Source: Chitinophagaceae bacterium (GTDB taxonomy: Bacteria > Bacteroidota > Bacteroidia > Chitinophagales > Chitinophagaceae). Taken from it: a stretch of DNA of 57,382 nt. The notes below the pieces were generated by a model, which saw nothing but the letters and a program-made list of their open reading frames with translations, was not told the origin of the DNA and ran no database searches. The stretch is taken from NCBI GenBank assembly GCA_013696395.1, contig JACCYQ010000039.1, positions 1 through 57,382 on the forward strand, written 5' to 3'. Within the stretch, counting starts at the first letter, position 1. Each line of letters opens with the position of its first letter. Positions 45,110-53,651 of the stretch are shown in pieces. Made by a program: the position numbers and the translations under genes.

Positions 45110-46561
45110 ATGAAAATTGCTGTAGCTAAAGGAGATGGAATAGGGCCTGAAATTATGCAAGCTGTATTATTGATATTTGAGGCAAATCAAGTGCCATTGG
45201 AATATGAAATGGTAGAAATGGGGAAATGGGTGTTTGATAAAGGTTTTTCAAATGGCATGACTAAAGAAGCCCAAATTACAATTGAAAATTTAGGAATTCT
45301 TTTTAAAGGCCCAATGGAAACCCCTAAAGGCAAAGGTGTAAAAAGCGTTAATGTAACTGCACGTAAAACATGGAACACGTACGCTAATAAAAGAGTATTT
45401 CAAACACTACATGGTGTTGACACGGTGTTTTCAAAGGCCAACATACCAATCGACCTCACCATAGTCAGAGAGAATATAGAGGATACTTATGGTGGTATTG
45501 AACATATGCTAACCCATGATGTAGCGCTAAGTCGGCGTTTTATTACCCGTCCTGGAAGTTTGCAGGTTATTAAATATGCATTTGAAATGGCCAAAAAGAA
45601 AGGAACTAAACGAATTACATGCGGACATAAGGCCAACATTATGAAACTGACAGATGGTTTGTTCCTTGAATGTTTTTATGAAGTTGCCAAAGAATATCCT
45701 GAATTAAAAGCCGATGATGTTATAGTGGATGACCTTTGTATGAAGTTGGTAACAAGACCAGATCTCTTTGATGTGGTGGTTTTAACCAATTTACAAGGAG
45801 ATATCGTTTCAGATCTTTGTGCCGGGCTGATTGGTGGATTAGGATTTGCACCATCCGCAAATATTGGGGATCATATTTCAATTTTTGAAGCAGTACATGG
45901 CACTGCACCAGATATTGCGGGCAAGAATATTGCTAATCCAACAGCGCTCTTGTTAAGTGGAATAAGCATGCTAAGACATCTTGGATTAATGGAAAATGCC
46001 GCTATTATTGAAAATGCATTATTATATACACTGGAGAGCGGTGTACATACCGGCGATTTTGGTAATAAATCAATACCAGCATTAAATACAAGTCAATTTT
46101 CTGAAACCATAATAGCCAATTTTGGAAAGATCCCAAAGGTGAATGCAAAAAAAATTCTTCCAAATATGCCTAAAACAAATACTCTTTTCCGGTTAGAAAA
46201 AAATGCCATGATGATCTCTAAAGAAATGGAAGAAGAGCAGATTGTTGGGGTAGATATGTTTATAGAAAGCGCCGAACAGCCGAATGTTATTGCTCAAAAA
46301 TGCGAACGACACGGAGGTTTAAAATTTAAATTAATAAATATCAGTAACAGGGGTACCCAGGTTTGGCCTACCGGTTCTGTGTACACGAACCTTGTTAACC
46401 AATACAATGTTCGTTTTGAAAGCCTTGATGGTACCCCTTTGAATCAACAAGATATATCAGGCTTATATGTTAGTCTGAGTGGGGACTTTAAAATTTGCTC
46501 AACCGAATTACTAAATACCTGGGGAAATCAACGTGCTTATAGCCTGGCACAGGGTCAATAA
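45110..46561 (+). CDS. Isocitrate dehydrogenase with C-terminal extension (Thermus type)
   Basis: Isocitrate/isopropylmalate-dehydrogenase family enzyme of 483 residues, oxidising isocitrate to 2-oxoglutarate in the TCA cycle, probably with NADP. Visible motifs are AKGDGIGPEIM, GVKSVNVTARKTWNTYANKR, IVRENIEDTYGGIEH, the metal-binding VDDLCMKLVT and NLQGDIVSDLCAGLIGG, and EAVHGTAPDIAGKNIANPTA. The last roughly 140 residues, including RTQVWPTGS-like sequence, form the C-terminal domain known from Thermus thermophilus IDH and not from the E. coli enzyme. Cofactor choice is inference. It is a single-gene unit. Confidence 0.92.
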   Translation: MKIAVAKGDGIGPEIMQAVLLIFEANQVPLEYEMVEMGKWVFDKGFSNGMTKEAQITIENLGILFKGPMETPKGKGVKSVNVTARKTWNTYANKRVFQTLHGVDTVFSKANIPIDLTIVRENIEDTYGGIEHMLTHDVALSRRFITRPGSLQVIKYAFEMAKKKGTKRITCGHKANIMKLTDGLFLECFYEVAKEYPELKADDVIVDDLCMKLVTRPDLFDVVVLTNLQGDIVSDLCAGLIGGLGFAPSANIGDHISIFEAVHGTAPDIAGKNIANPTALLLSGISMLRHLGLMENAAIIENALLYTLESGVHTGDFGNKSIPALNTSQFSETIIANFGKIPKVNAKKILPNMPKTNTLFRLEKNAMMISKEMEEEQIVGVDMFIESAEQPNVIAQKCERHGGLKFKLINISNRGTQVWPTGSVYTNLVNQYNVRFESLDGTPLNQQDISGLYVSLSGDFKICSTELLNTWGNQRAYSLAQGQ

Positions 46562-46581
46562 TATTTGAATTACTTCTTCGA

Positions 46582-46755
46582 TTATTTGATCAGTTGCATA
46601 GAAACTGCCGCGCCATATGTTAGCAAAACAATTCCCATAATAATTACTAAAATAGAAGGCATAATTGACCGGTCTTTTTCATACATATTTTTAAAAAATA
46701 AATACAGTCCTGTACAACAAAATAAAATTCCGGTGCCATAATAAATCCAAACCAT
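46582..46755 (-). CDS. Small membrane protein of 57 residues
   Basis: An ATG-started frame with 57 codons, two bases after the stop of the SUI1-like gene and in the same direction, so probably the last gene of the nadC unit. The product has two hydrophobic helices: YYGTGILFCCTGLYLFF (about 5-21) and ILVIIMGIVLLTYGA (about 35-49). They are separated by a charged loop (KNMYEKDRS). The first helix holds a CC pair. No family is recognised. It is a small hairpin-type inner-membrane protein with unknown role. Confidence 0.6.
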   Translation of the reverse strand: MVWIYYGTGILFCCTGLYLFFKNMYEKDRSIMPSILVIIMGIVLLTYGAAVSMQLIK

Positions 46756-46757
46756 AG

Positions 46758-47099
46758 TTAAATTTTCTTAGAAGATGTGTAGCCATTTTTATGTAACCAA
46801 CTTAGAACTTTATCCCGTTGATCTCCCTGAATTAAAATTTCAAAATTTTTTACAGAACCTCCGGTACCACAGAAAGTTTTGATTTTTTTCCCAAGATCTT
46901 CAAGGTCTTCATCAGTTCCTGAAAATCCGTATATAAGCGTAACTGATTTTCCTGCCCTCTGTTTTCGGTCTAACAGTATGTGCAATTTTTGTTTTGCTGC
47001 AGGTAAGGTTTCTGATAATAATTTCTTTTGGCCGGGTAGTTGAAAATTAGGATCAGTAGAATAAACTATGCCGCCCTTACCAGATTTATTTTTACTCAT
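46758..47099 (-). CDS. SUI1/eIF1-like translation initiation factor (YciH family)
   Basis: A 113-residue protein with a C-terminal SUI1 domain, seen as GKSVTLIYGF, LGKKIKTFCGTGGSVKN and ILIQGDQRDKVLSWL. The family resembles eukaryotic eIF1. In E. coli the YciH relative affects initiation fidelity. The N-terminus is short and basic (SKNKSGKGG). It lies 16 bases after nadC and two bases before the small membrane protein, in one operon. Confidence 0.9.
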   Translation of the reverse strand: MSKNKSGKGGIVYSTDPNFQLPGQKKLLSETLPAAKQKLHILLDRKQRAGKSVTLIYGFSGTDEDLEDLGKKIKTFCGTGGSVKNFEILIQGDQRDKVLSWLHKNGYTSSKKI

Positions 47100-47115
47100 T
47101 TATTTTACCTTTTAA

Positions 47116-47979
47116 TTATGCAAGAATCGCTTTCAAACTCAGGTCTTTACTGGTTGCCTGGTGAATAAGCGCTCCTACACTAATAAAATCTACTCCAGTT
47201 TGCGCATAGTCATCCAGGTTGTCCAAATTGATACCCCCACTAGCTTCAGTTTCAAAAGTTCCATTTATCAGTTCTAATGCATATTGTAATTGAGACGGGG
47301 TGAAATTGTCAAGCATCACTCTAAAGACTTTACCTTTTGCCATGGATAATACTTTTTTTACATCTTCAATGGACCGGGTTTCTACTTCAATCTTTATATT
47401 TTTTTCAAGATCCTGGGAATATGTCCATGCCCGGTCAATTGCTTTTTCAATACCTCCGCAGTAATCGATATGGTTATCCTTTAACATGATCATATCAAAA
47501 AGACCATATCGATGATTAATTCCTCCACCGATCCTGACTGCTTCTTTTTCCAGCAACCTGAAATTCGGAGTTGTTTTACGGGTATCTAAAATTCTTGTTT
47601 TATAATTGGATAAACGCTTTACATATATATTGGTCAAAGTGGAGATGCCACTCATGCGTTGCATACAATTCAATACCAACCTTTCACATTTTAAAATAGT
47701 ATGTATATGTGCACTAACCTCGAAAGCTGTTTCGCCATTTTTCATTACTGCCCCATCTTTCTTATGAGCAAGAAATTGTGTACCTGGTTCCAGGTATTGA
47801 AAAATTTTTTCAGCTACGACCACGCCGGCCAAAATGCCTTCATTTTTAATCTTTAATACAGCCTTGCCCTTAGCTCCCGCATCAATACAGGAAAGAGTAG
47901 AATGATCTCCATCGCCAATATCTTCATTCAATGCAGCTTCAATAAGAAAGTCCAAATGTTCATCAAAATTCATGTTCAT
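47116..47979 (-). CDS. nadC: Nicotinate-nucleotide pyrophosphorylase (quinolinate phosphoribosyltransferase)
   Basis: De novo NAD enzyme of 287 residues that turns quinolinate and PRPP into nicotinate mononucleotide. Visible motifs are EDIGDGDHSTLSC, NEGILAGV, LNCMQRMSGIST, ILDTRKTTPNFRLLEK, HRYGLFDMIMLKDNHID, IEVETRS and EASGGINLDN. I chose the ATG at 47979, because the upstream ATG at 48015 lies in the T-run of the preceding terminator. A TAGATTTG element five bases before 47979 supports this start and suggests a leaderless message. ATG 47973 is an alternative. It begins an operon with the SUI1-like gene and the small membrane protein. Confidence 0.95.
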   Translation of the reverse strand: MNMNFDEHLDFLIEAALNEDIGDGDHSTLSCIDAGAKGKAVLKIKNEGILAGVVVAEKIFQYLEPGTQFLAHKKDGAVMKNGETAFEVSAHIHTILKCERLVLNCMQRMSGISTLTNIYVKRLSNYKTRILDTRKTTPNFRLLEKEAVRIGGGINHRYGLFDMIMLKDNHIDYCGGIEKAIDRAWTYSQDLEKNIKIEVETRSIEDVKKVLSMAKGKVFRVMLDNFTPSQLQYALELINGTFETEASGGINLDNLDDYAQTGVDFISVGALIHQATSKDLSLKAILA

Positions 47980-47984
47980 AGCTG

Positions 47985-47992
47985 CAAATCTA
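47985..47992 (-). promoter_or_regulatory. -7-like element (TAGATTTG) abutting nadC
   Basis: On the minus strand TAGATTTG ends five bases before the chosen nadC ATG at 47979, pointing to a leaderless start. It supports that start over 48015. Confidence 0.45.
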
Positions 47993-48017
47993 TAAAAGGA
48001 TTGAATGGTCCACATAA

Positions 48018-48040
48018 AAAAGCCCCGCAGTGCAGGGCTT
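48018..48040 (-). terminator. Intrinsic terminator between the DUF4783 gene and nadC
   Basis: AAGCCC (48020-48025) pairs with GGGCTT (48035-48040), extended inward by GC/GC with one mismatch. On the minus strand it is followed by six T. Confidence 0.8.
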
Positions 48041-48057
48041 CCAAAATAAAGAATTAT

Positions 48058-48450
48058 TTAGTTCAGTGGCTGAAAACGAATTTCACCCATAACCTGTTTA
48101 TCAGCTTTTGGTTTCATAAAAACCGTGGTGCGATAGCTACCAGTTTTTGTATGCAATGTTCCAATACAGAATTGGCGCCCACCCTGGTCACCTTTATGTT
48201 TAAGCTCAAAGCTTTTAATACTATTATTATTAAAAAAATCTTTTAAAATAATGCCTGCCTGTGCCTTACTATAATTGTCACTTTTATCCGGAAGGGAAAT
48301 CTCCACGTTTTCGTCAATATAGCGGGAAATGCCAGAAGCATTACCTGAACGCAACGCATTGATGATGTCATCAATACCACTTTGAGATGTAGAAAAAGAG
48401 GCAAAAATGAAACTTACGGTAAAAAGTAAAAGAGTAAAAAGTGATTTCAT
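48058..48450 (-). CDS. DUF4783 exported protein
   Basis: A 130-residue exported protein with a signal peptide (MKSLFTLLLFTVSFIFASFS) followed by a DUF4783/NTF2-like cone domain. Visible family-like segments are GIDDIINALRSGNASGISRY, ENVEISLPDKSDNYSKAQ and LKDFFNNN, then GTLHTKTGSYRTTVFMKP. The fold suggests a small ligand-binding periplasmic protein, but function is unknown. I recall such genes next to nadC in several Bacteroidota; that memory is not checked here. The terminator after it separates it from nadC. Confidence 0.85.
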   Translation of the reverse strand: MKSLFTLLLFTVSFIFASFSTSQSGIDDIINALRSGNASGISRYIDENVEISLPDKSDNYSKAQAGIILKDFFNNNSIKSFELKHKGDQGGRQFCIGTLHTKTGSYRTTVFMKPKADKQVMGEIRFQPLN

Positions 48451-48643
48451 AAAAATTTAGTTTTCTGCGGGATATTTGTCGAAAAGTATGCCATTGTTCC
48501 GGAAAGTTCTTCAGACCTACTAAAGTAATAAAAACCAACCTGTTTTTATAGCTTTTCTGCTTTTTCGCTAAATGAAAGTAGTTTTACAAGGATAAAAAAT
48601 CAATCTTATCATATAAATTCCTGAAAAACAGCTTTTTACTAAT

Positions 48644-50182
48644 ATGCCTCAAAAAAAGATAATTCTCGTTATCATGGATGGTTGGGGACTGGGGAAAGTT
48701 GCATCTGCAGATGCAATTTTACAAGCCAGAACTCCTTTTGTAGACACCTTATATACCAAGTTTCCTAATACGACGCTTACAACCTGTGGAGAAGCTGTTG
48801 GTTTACCAGATGGTCAGATGGGAAATTCTGAAGTTGGCCACCTTAATTTGGGGGCGGGCCGCATAGTTTACCAGGAACTTCAACGGATTAATGTGGCAAT
48901 AAGAGAGGGAGAATTGGAACAAAATGCCGTATTTAAAAATGCTATTGAATATGCCCTCATGAAAAACAAGCCTTTACACATTATGGGGTTAGTAAGTGAA
49001 GGTGGCGTGCATTCTCATATTGAACACCTGAAAGCCATTACTTCTCTTTGTGCAAAAAATAAAATAGAACAGGTTTATATCCACGTTTTTACTGATGGTC
49101 GTGATACCGACCCTAAAAGCGGGGTGCATTTTATCACTCAGTTACAACAACATTTAGAAGTTACTACAGGAACGATTGCCAGCATCTGTGGTCGTTATTA
49201 TGCAATGGATAGAGATAAAAGATGGGAACGTGTAAAACTTGCATACGATGTACTTGTTAATGGCGAAGGTGAAAAATCTACCAATGCTTTAGAAGCTGTA
49301 AAAAATTCGTACGCAAATAATATTACGGATGAATTTTTAAAACCAACGAATATTATAGATGCTCATGGAAAACCATTAGCCTTAATACAACCAGGTGATG
49401 CGGTAATTTGCTTCAATTTCAGAACTGATCGGTGTAGAGAAATAACACAGGTTTTAACGCAGATGGATATGCCAGAATATAACATGCATACATTGCTTTT
49501 ACATTATACTACCATGACTGAATACGATAAAACATATAAGGATGTTCATGTAATTTTTGAGAGTGATAATTTAAGTAACACTTTAGGCGCTATTCTGGAA
49601 AAATACAACTGTAAACAAATAAGGATTGCAGAAACGGAAAAATATCCGCATGTATCGTTTTTCTTTAGTGGTGGAAGAGAAACTCCATTTGAAGGAGAGA
49701 AAAGAATCATGATTCCATCGCCTAAAATTGCTACCTATGATTTACAACCTGAAATGAGTGCTTATGAAGTTACTGCTGCCATTTTACTTGAAATTGATAA
49801 AAGGGAAGCTGATTTTATTTGCCTGAATTTTGCGAATACCGATATGGTTGGGCATACAGGTGTTTGGGAAGCCGTTATCAAAGCGGCTGAAACTGTAAAT
49901 GCTTGTGTTGAAAAAATAGTTACTTCGGCTATAAAAAACAGTTATACCGTTTTTCTTACTGCAGATCATGGGAATGCTGATTTTATGATTAATGAAGATG
50001 GTACACCCAATACAGCACATTCCTTAAATCCTGTTCCTTTTTTTATAATAGACAGTGATTGGCGAGGCCCAGTACAGGCAGGCAAACTGGGCGACCTGGC
50101 TCCAACCATTCTCTATATGATGGGTATCCCAATACCTGATGAAATGACTGGTGAAATATTAATTAATACAACTCACTCCTAA
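48644..50182 (+). CDS. gpmI: 2,3-bisphosphoglycerate-independent phosphoglycerate mutase
   Basis: Metal-dependent glycolytic enzyme of 512 residues that interconverts 3- and 2-phosphoglycerate. The alkaline-phosphatase-like domain opens with VIMDGWGLGK. The phospho-Ser is in GNSEVGHLNLGAGR. HIEHLKAI, FTDGRDTDPKSG, GRYYAMDRDKRWERV and the late metal ligands in NFANTDMVGHTG and TADHGNAD are all present. Length is normal. The haem-binding protein gene follows nine bases downstream, so the two are probably cotranscribed. Confidence 0.97.
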   Translation: MPQKKIILVIMDGWGLGKVASADAILQARTPFVDTLYTKFPNTTLTTCGEAVGLPDGQMGNSEVGHLNLGAGRIVYQELQRINVAIREGELEQNAVFKNAIEYALMKNKPLHIMGLVSEGGVHSHIEHLKAITSLCAKNKIEQVYIHVFTDGRDTDPKSGVHFITQLQQHLEVTTGTIASICGRYYAMDRDKRWERVKLAYDVLVNGEGEKSTNALEAVKNSYANNITDEFLKPTNIIDAHGKPLALIQPGDAVICFNFRTDRCREITQVLTQMDMPEYNMHTLLLHYTTMTEYDKTYKDVHVIFESDNLSNTLGAILEKYNCKQIRIAETEKYPHVSFFFSGGRETPFEGEKRIMIPSPKIATYDLQPEMSAYEVTAAILLEIDKREADFICLNFANTDMVGHTGVWEAVIKAAETVNACVEKIVTSAIKNSYTVFLTADHGNADFMINEDGTPNTAHSLNPVPFFIIDSDWRGPVQAGKLGDLAPTILYMMGIPIPDEMTGEILINTTHS

Positions 50183-50191
50183 ATTAAAACA

Positions 50192-50683
50192 ATGCTAAAG
50201 AAAATTCTAATGGCTGTACTTATAATATTTGTTCTTATACAATTTATAAGACCGGAAAAAAATGAAGCCGGCAATGTTCTTCAAGCCAACGCCATACAAA
50301 ATGAATTTACAGTACCCTCAGAAATTGAAAATATTTTTGAAACATCCTGTAACAATTGCCATAGTAATCATACCAATTATCCCTGGTATAGCAATATTCA
50401 ACCGGTGGCGTGGTGGTTGGATTCGCATATTAAGGATGGCAAGAAAGATTTTAATATGGATGAATTTCTAAGTTATGATCAAAAAAAACAAGATCACAAA
50501 ATGGAAGAAGTAATTGAAATGATAGAAAAAAAGGAAATGCCTCTAAATTCATATACATGGTTACATAGGGAAGCTGACATTACAGATGAACAAAGAGCAG
50601 CATTGATAAGCTGGGCAAAAGATGTTAGGAGACAAATAAATTATAAACCTTTTACTGCTATAAATAACCCTTTATATAAATAA
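50192..50683 (+). CDS. Haem-binding domain protein (cytochrome c-like CXXCH)
   Basis: Membrane-anchored periplasmic protein of 163 residues. One N-terminal helix (ILMAVLIIFVLIQFI, about 5-19) acts as an uncleaved anchor or signal. A haem c motif C53-N-N-C56-H57 follows, and SNHTNYPWYSNIQPVAWW is typical of the Bacteroidota Haem_bd family. Late Met and His residues (KKEMPLNSYTWLH) could supply the second haem ligand. Electron-transfer partner and role are unknown. It lies nine bases after gpmI. Confidence 0.85.
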   Translation: MLKKILMAVLIIFVLIQFIRPEKNEAGNVLQANAIQNEFTVPSEIENIFETSCNNCHSNHTNYPWYSNIQPVAWWLDSHIKDGKKDFNMDEFLSYDQKKQDHKMEEVIEMIEKKEMPLNSYTWLHREADITDEQRAALISWAKDVRRQINYKPFTAINNPLYK

Positions 50684-50978
50684 ATAATGATCTCATTTAA
50701 TTCTGTTGTTGAAGAAATATAACAATTAAGCATGCATGTTCACTGAAGGAAAGTTTTTAAAAAAAATTGAAGTCAGTGTAGTTTAAAAAAAATTGTTGAA
50801 AGAAAAGAATATGGCTCATAAATATTGAATCAAATAAAAACCCATGTTATTGATTTTACTATTCTTATAATATAGGATGGGGCTTTTTCAATGCGTTGAT
50901 TTTTAGGAAATATTTTGTGGGTTGATGCAGCATTCATTAATGAAAATTGTCTAAATTACAGGCAACCCAAGGAATTAT

Positions 50979-51563
50979 ATGACCGAGGAAGCCATTTTAA
51001 AAGGTTGTTTGGAAAATGATGCAGCAGCACAAAGGGAACTTTATAATAAGTTCAGCCCTAAAATGCTGTCAGTTTGTTATCGTTTTGCCCATAACCGGGA
51101 AGATGCGGAAGACATGCTACAGGAAGGATTTATAAAGGTTTTCACCCAGATTCATTCATTTGAAAGTCGTGGAGCCTTAGAGGGTTGGATCAGGCGGATT
51201 ATTGTTCACACCTGCATTAACAGTTTAAAAAAGAATAAAAAGTTTAATGAAAGTGTTGATATAATTCATGCCACGGGTTTACAAGTAAGAGAAGAAACAG
51301 TGCCTTCAGTTATTCAGGCAAAGCAAGTAGTGGAATGCATTAGGATGCTGCCCATTGGATACCGTACCGTATTAAACTTATATGCAATTGAAGGTTATTC
51401 ACACAGGGAAATTGCGGGTATGTTAACTATTGAAGAAAGTACCAGCAGATCCCAATATACCAGGGCAAAAGCAATGTTGGAAGATATACTTGTGAGAAAG
51501 AAAATTTTGCAAAGTCCTAAACAAAATGTGTCAATGATTGGAGGAATGGCTCGAAAAATGTAA
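50979..51563 (+). CDS. ECF-type RNA polymerase sigma factor
   Basis: Alternative sigma factor of 194 residues. Region 2 (about 15-85) contains YRFAHNREDAEDMLQEGFIK and GWIRRIIVHTCINSLKK. Region 4 (about 120-175) has LPIGYRTVLNLYAIEGYSH and a helix-turn-helix ending in RSQYTRAKAMLEDIL. It reads as a stand-alone ECF factor controlled by a membrane partner. The next gene starts 24 bases after it and encodes a protein with a cytoplasmic N-terminus and one membrane helix, the expected form of such a partner. Its target promoters are unknown. It could be autoregulated. Confidence 0.93.
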   Translation: MTEEAILKGCLENDAAAQRELYNKFSPKMLSVCYRFAHNREDAEDMLQEGFIKVFTQIHSFESRGALEGWIRRIIVHTCINSLKKNKKFNESVDIIHATGLQVREETVPSVIQAKQVVECIRMLPIGYRTVLNLYAIEGYSHREIAGMLTIEESTSRSQYTRAKAMLEDILVRKKILQSPKQNVSMIGGMARKM

Positions 51564-51587
51564 TCTGCCCCAAAATGATAACTGCTC

Positions 51588-52922
51588 ATGGAGAGAAATA
51601 ATAAAGATGTGAATTTTGAAGATTTCATAAAAAAAACTGCCGATCAATATCGCATGTACCCATCCGAGGATGTTTGGAACGGTGTACACAAAACTTTGCA
51701 TCCCCGCAAAAAGTGGTTTGGCTTCGGTTTAAGTTTGTTACTGGTAGGTTCCGGCTTATCAGTAATGTTATTGGTGAACACCAAAAAAACAAATCTGAAA
51801 GAAATTACCGATTCAGGTGAAAAGGTTCAAACAGAACAAACTTTGACACAATTTGAAAAGGAAAAAGATATTGCGTTTTCACCTAAAATAAATAGGTCAC
51901 AAAAAGCTCTTACACAGCCCCTGTCACAAACAAATACTGATTTATTTATAAACCAATTAACGGTTTCACCTTTTATCAGCGAAAAACAGCCTGACCAGGC
52001 CGGTTTACGAACCGAAATAAATATATCTGATATAAAACTATCAGATGCAGCTACGGACCAGGATGAATATTATACTGGTTTAAGTAATAACAAACCTGCT
52101 GAAGATGTTATTAAAGATGAGGCAATTTCAGAAACCCTGCTTTTTAGTCCTTTAACCATTGAAAGTGTTCTGAATACTTACAGCAGAAATAAAAGAAAAA
52201 ACAAATTACTCTTCCAGGTTTTCTTTACTCCAACTGTTAGTTATAGGAAGCTCGCTGAAAACAAATCATTTTTACAATCAACACCTGCCAATTTACCACC
52301 ATCTTACTCACCATTATACGATATTAATAATGTAGTTACACATAAACCTGATATGGGCCTTGAATTAGGATTTAATTTGAAGTACCCAGTTACCCGAACT
52401 ATCAAAGCAAAGGCTGGTCTGCAATTTAACATGACCCGTTATGAAATAAAAGCCTTTAATAATCCAACAGAAATTGCAACGATTTCATTAAATAATGGCC
52501 GACGTGTTGAATCACTGAATACAGTTAGCAATTACCGCAACTTTAATGGCGGAAAAGCCGATTGGTTAAAGAATTTTTATTTCCAGGCTTCCCTGCCTGT
52601 TGGAGCAGAAGTGAGTCTCATAAAAGATGAAAAGATTGCTTTTGGTATAGGCAGCACAATTCAGCCTACTTATGTCTTAGGAGACAGGGCATATCTGATT
52701 TCAAGCGATTATAAAAACTATTCTGAAGTTCCCTGGTTAATTCGCCGGTGGAATGTGAATACAAGTATTGAAACTTTTGTAGCCTATTCTACCGGTAAGT
52801 TGAACTGGCAGGTAGGTCCGCAAGTCAGGTATCAATTATTATCAAGTTTTGTAGACAAATACCCTGTTAAAGAAAATCTTTTTGATTTTGGTTTAAAAGT
52901 GGGTATAGGTTTAAATGAGTAG
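51588..52922 (+). CDS. Membrane-anchored protein with sigma-partner N-terminus and barrel-like C-terminal region
   Basis: A 444-residue protein. The N-terminal 40 residues (FEDFIKKTADQYRMYPSEDV, then WNGVHKTLHPRK) are a cytoplasmic segment that I recall at the start of many Chitinophagaceae proteins encoded beside ECF sigma genes. One membrane helix follows (FGLSLLLVGSGLSVMLLV, about 46-63). A low-complexity periplasmic linker with many Thr, Asn and Ser runs to about 190. The last 250 residues have alternating patterns (KPDMGLELGFNLKYP, AKAGLQFNMTRYEIKAF, LNWQVGPQVRYQLLSSF) like an outer-membrane beta barrel. An anti-sigma role is inference. Confidence 0.75.
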   Translation: MERNNKDVNFEDFIKKTADQYRMYPSEDVWNGVHKTLHPRKKWFGFGLSLLLVGSGLSVMLLVNTKKTNLKEITDSGEKVQTEQTLTQFEKEKDIAFSPKINRSQKALTQPLSQTNTDLFINQLTVSPFISEKQPDQAGLRTEINISDIKLSDAATDQDEYYTGLSNNKPAEDVIKDEAISETLLFSPLTIESVLNTYSRNKRKNKLLFQVFFTPTVSYRKLAENKSFLQSTPANLPPSYSPLYDINNVVTHKPDMGLELGFNLKYPVTRTIKAKAGLQFNMTRYEIKAFNNPTEIATISLNNGRRVESLNTVSNYRNFNGGKADWLKNFYFQASLPVGAEVSLIKDEKIAFGIGSTIQPTYVLGDRAYLISSDYKNYSEVPWLIRRWNVNTSIETFVAYSTGKLNWQVGPQVRYQLLSSFVDKYPVKENLFDFGLKVGIGLNE

Positions 52923-52945
52923 CCAATACTATCTGCTTTGTTAAG

Positions 52946-52974
52946 GCCCCACATATTATTGTGGGGCTTTTTTT
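52946..52974 (+). terminator. Intrinsic terminator after the sigma-associated gene
   Basis: GCCCCACA pairs with TGTGGGGC around a short TATTAT loop and is followed by seven T. Confidence 0.9.
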
Positions 52975-53074
52975 ATTAAAATGGTTTTAAGTTATTTTTA
53001 CAAATAAAGTAATCTGGAATGGTTTTCCATCCCCTATTTTGTCAAATCTGTAGAGTAAAATGAAACACAAGTAA

Positions 53075-53635
53075 ATGAAAAAATGTTTTTTGTTCATAAT
53101 TCCTGCGCTTTTTTTGTTTATAACCTGTAAAACTGATAATAATGAATCAGAACAGTATTTCCCGGTCATTTCTTTTTTAAATAGCCAGGTTGCCCATGTA
53201 GATACTTCTGTTTACGCTATAAAAAGAATAACCATCCGGGATTCTTTATCAGATACCGTTTTTATTCCGAGAGAAGAATTCAGGCAGTTAGCTAATGACT
53301 TTCTACAAGCCCCGGATCTTACACAGAAAAAATTCCGGGAAAAATATACAGAATCGGAATACTATGATGATATGTTGCAGAAAATAATCATTACCTATAT
53401 TCCGATCGAAAAGGATCAGGAATTGCAAAGGCAAGAAATACATATAACTCCCAATACAGGAGATGGCGACAAGATCAGTACTATTATTTTAAATCGTTAT
53501 CAGGCTAATAAAGACAGCACTATACAAAGAAGATTATTGTGGCAGGTTGATGAAAGGTTCCAGGTTGTAACTACTATTCAAAAACCAGGTATTCCGGAAG
53601 AAACAACAACCATGAAAGTGATTTGGAATAACTAA
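53075..53635 (+). CDS. Predicted lipoprotein, function unknown
   Basis: A 186-residue protein with an N-terminal signal ending in FLFITC, so Cys18 is probably lipidated, although the lipobox is not ideal. The mature part has DTVFIPREEFRQLANDFLQA, a helix-rich stretch around 70-100 and a beta-rich end (RRLLWQVDERFQVVTTIQKPG). No known domain is recognised. It lies 16 bases before uvrC on the same strand and may be cotranscribed, but nothing else links them. Confidence 0.8.
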   Translation: MKKCFLFIIPALFLFITCKTDNNESEQYFPVISFLNSQVAHVDTSVYAIKRITIRDSLSDTVFIPREEFRQLANDFLQAPDLTQKKFREKYTESEYYDDMLQKIIITYIPIEKDQELQRQEIHITPNTGDGDKISTIILNRYQANKDSTIQRRLLWQVDERFQVVTTIQKPGIPEETTTMKVIWNN

Positions 53636-53651
53636 TAAAACAATTGTGTGA

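Noticed and set aside
50821-50890. Terminator hairpin CCCAT/ATGGG after the haem-binding gene
   Set aside because: Only a five-base stem with a long weakly paired interior. Not convincing enough to list as a feature.
50979-51563. The sigma factor as the PorX partner SigP
   Set aside because: PorX is about 22 kb away and this sigma factor has its own membrane partner as the next gene. Being in the same window is not evidence of pairing.
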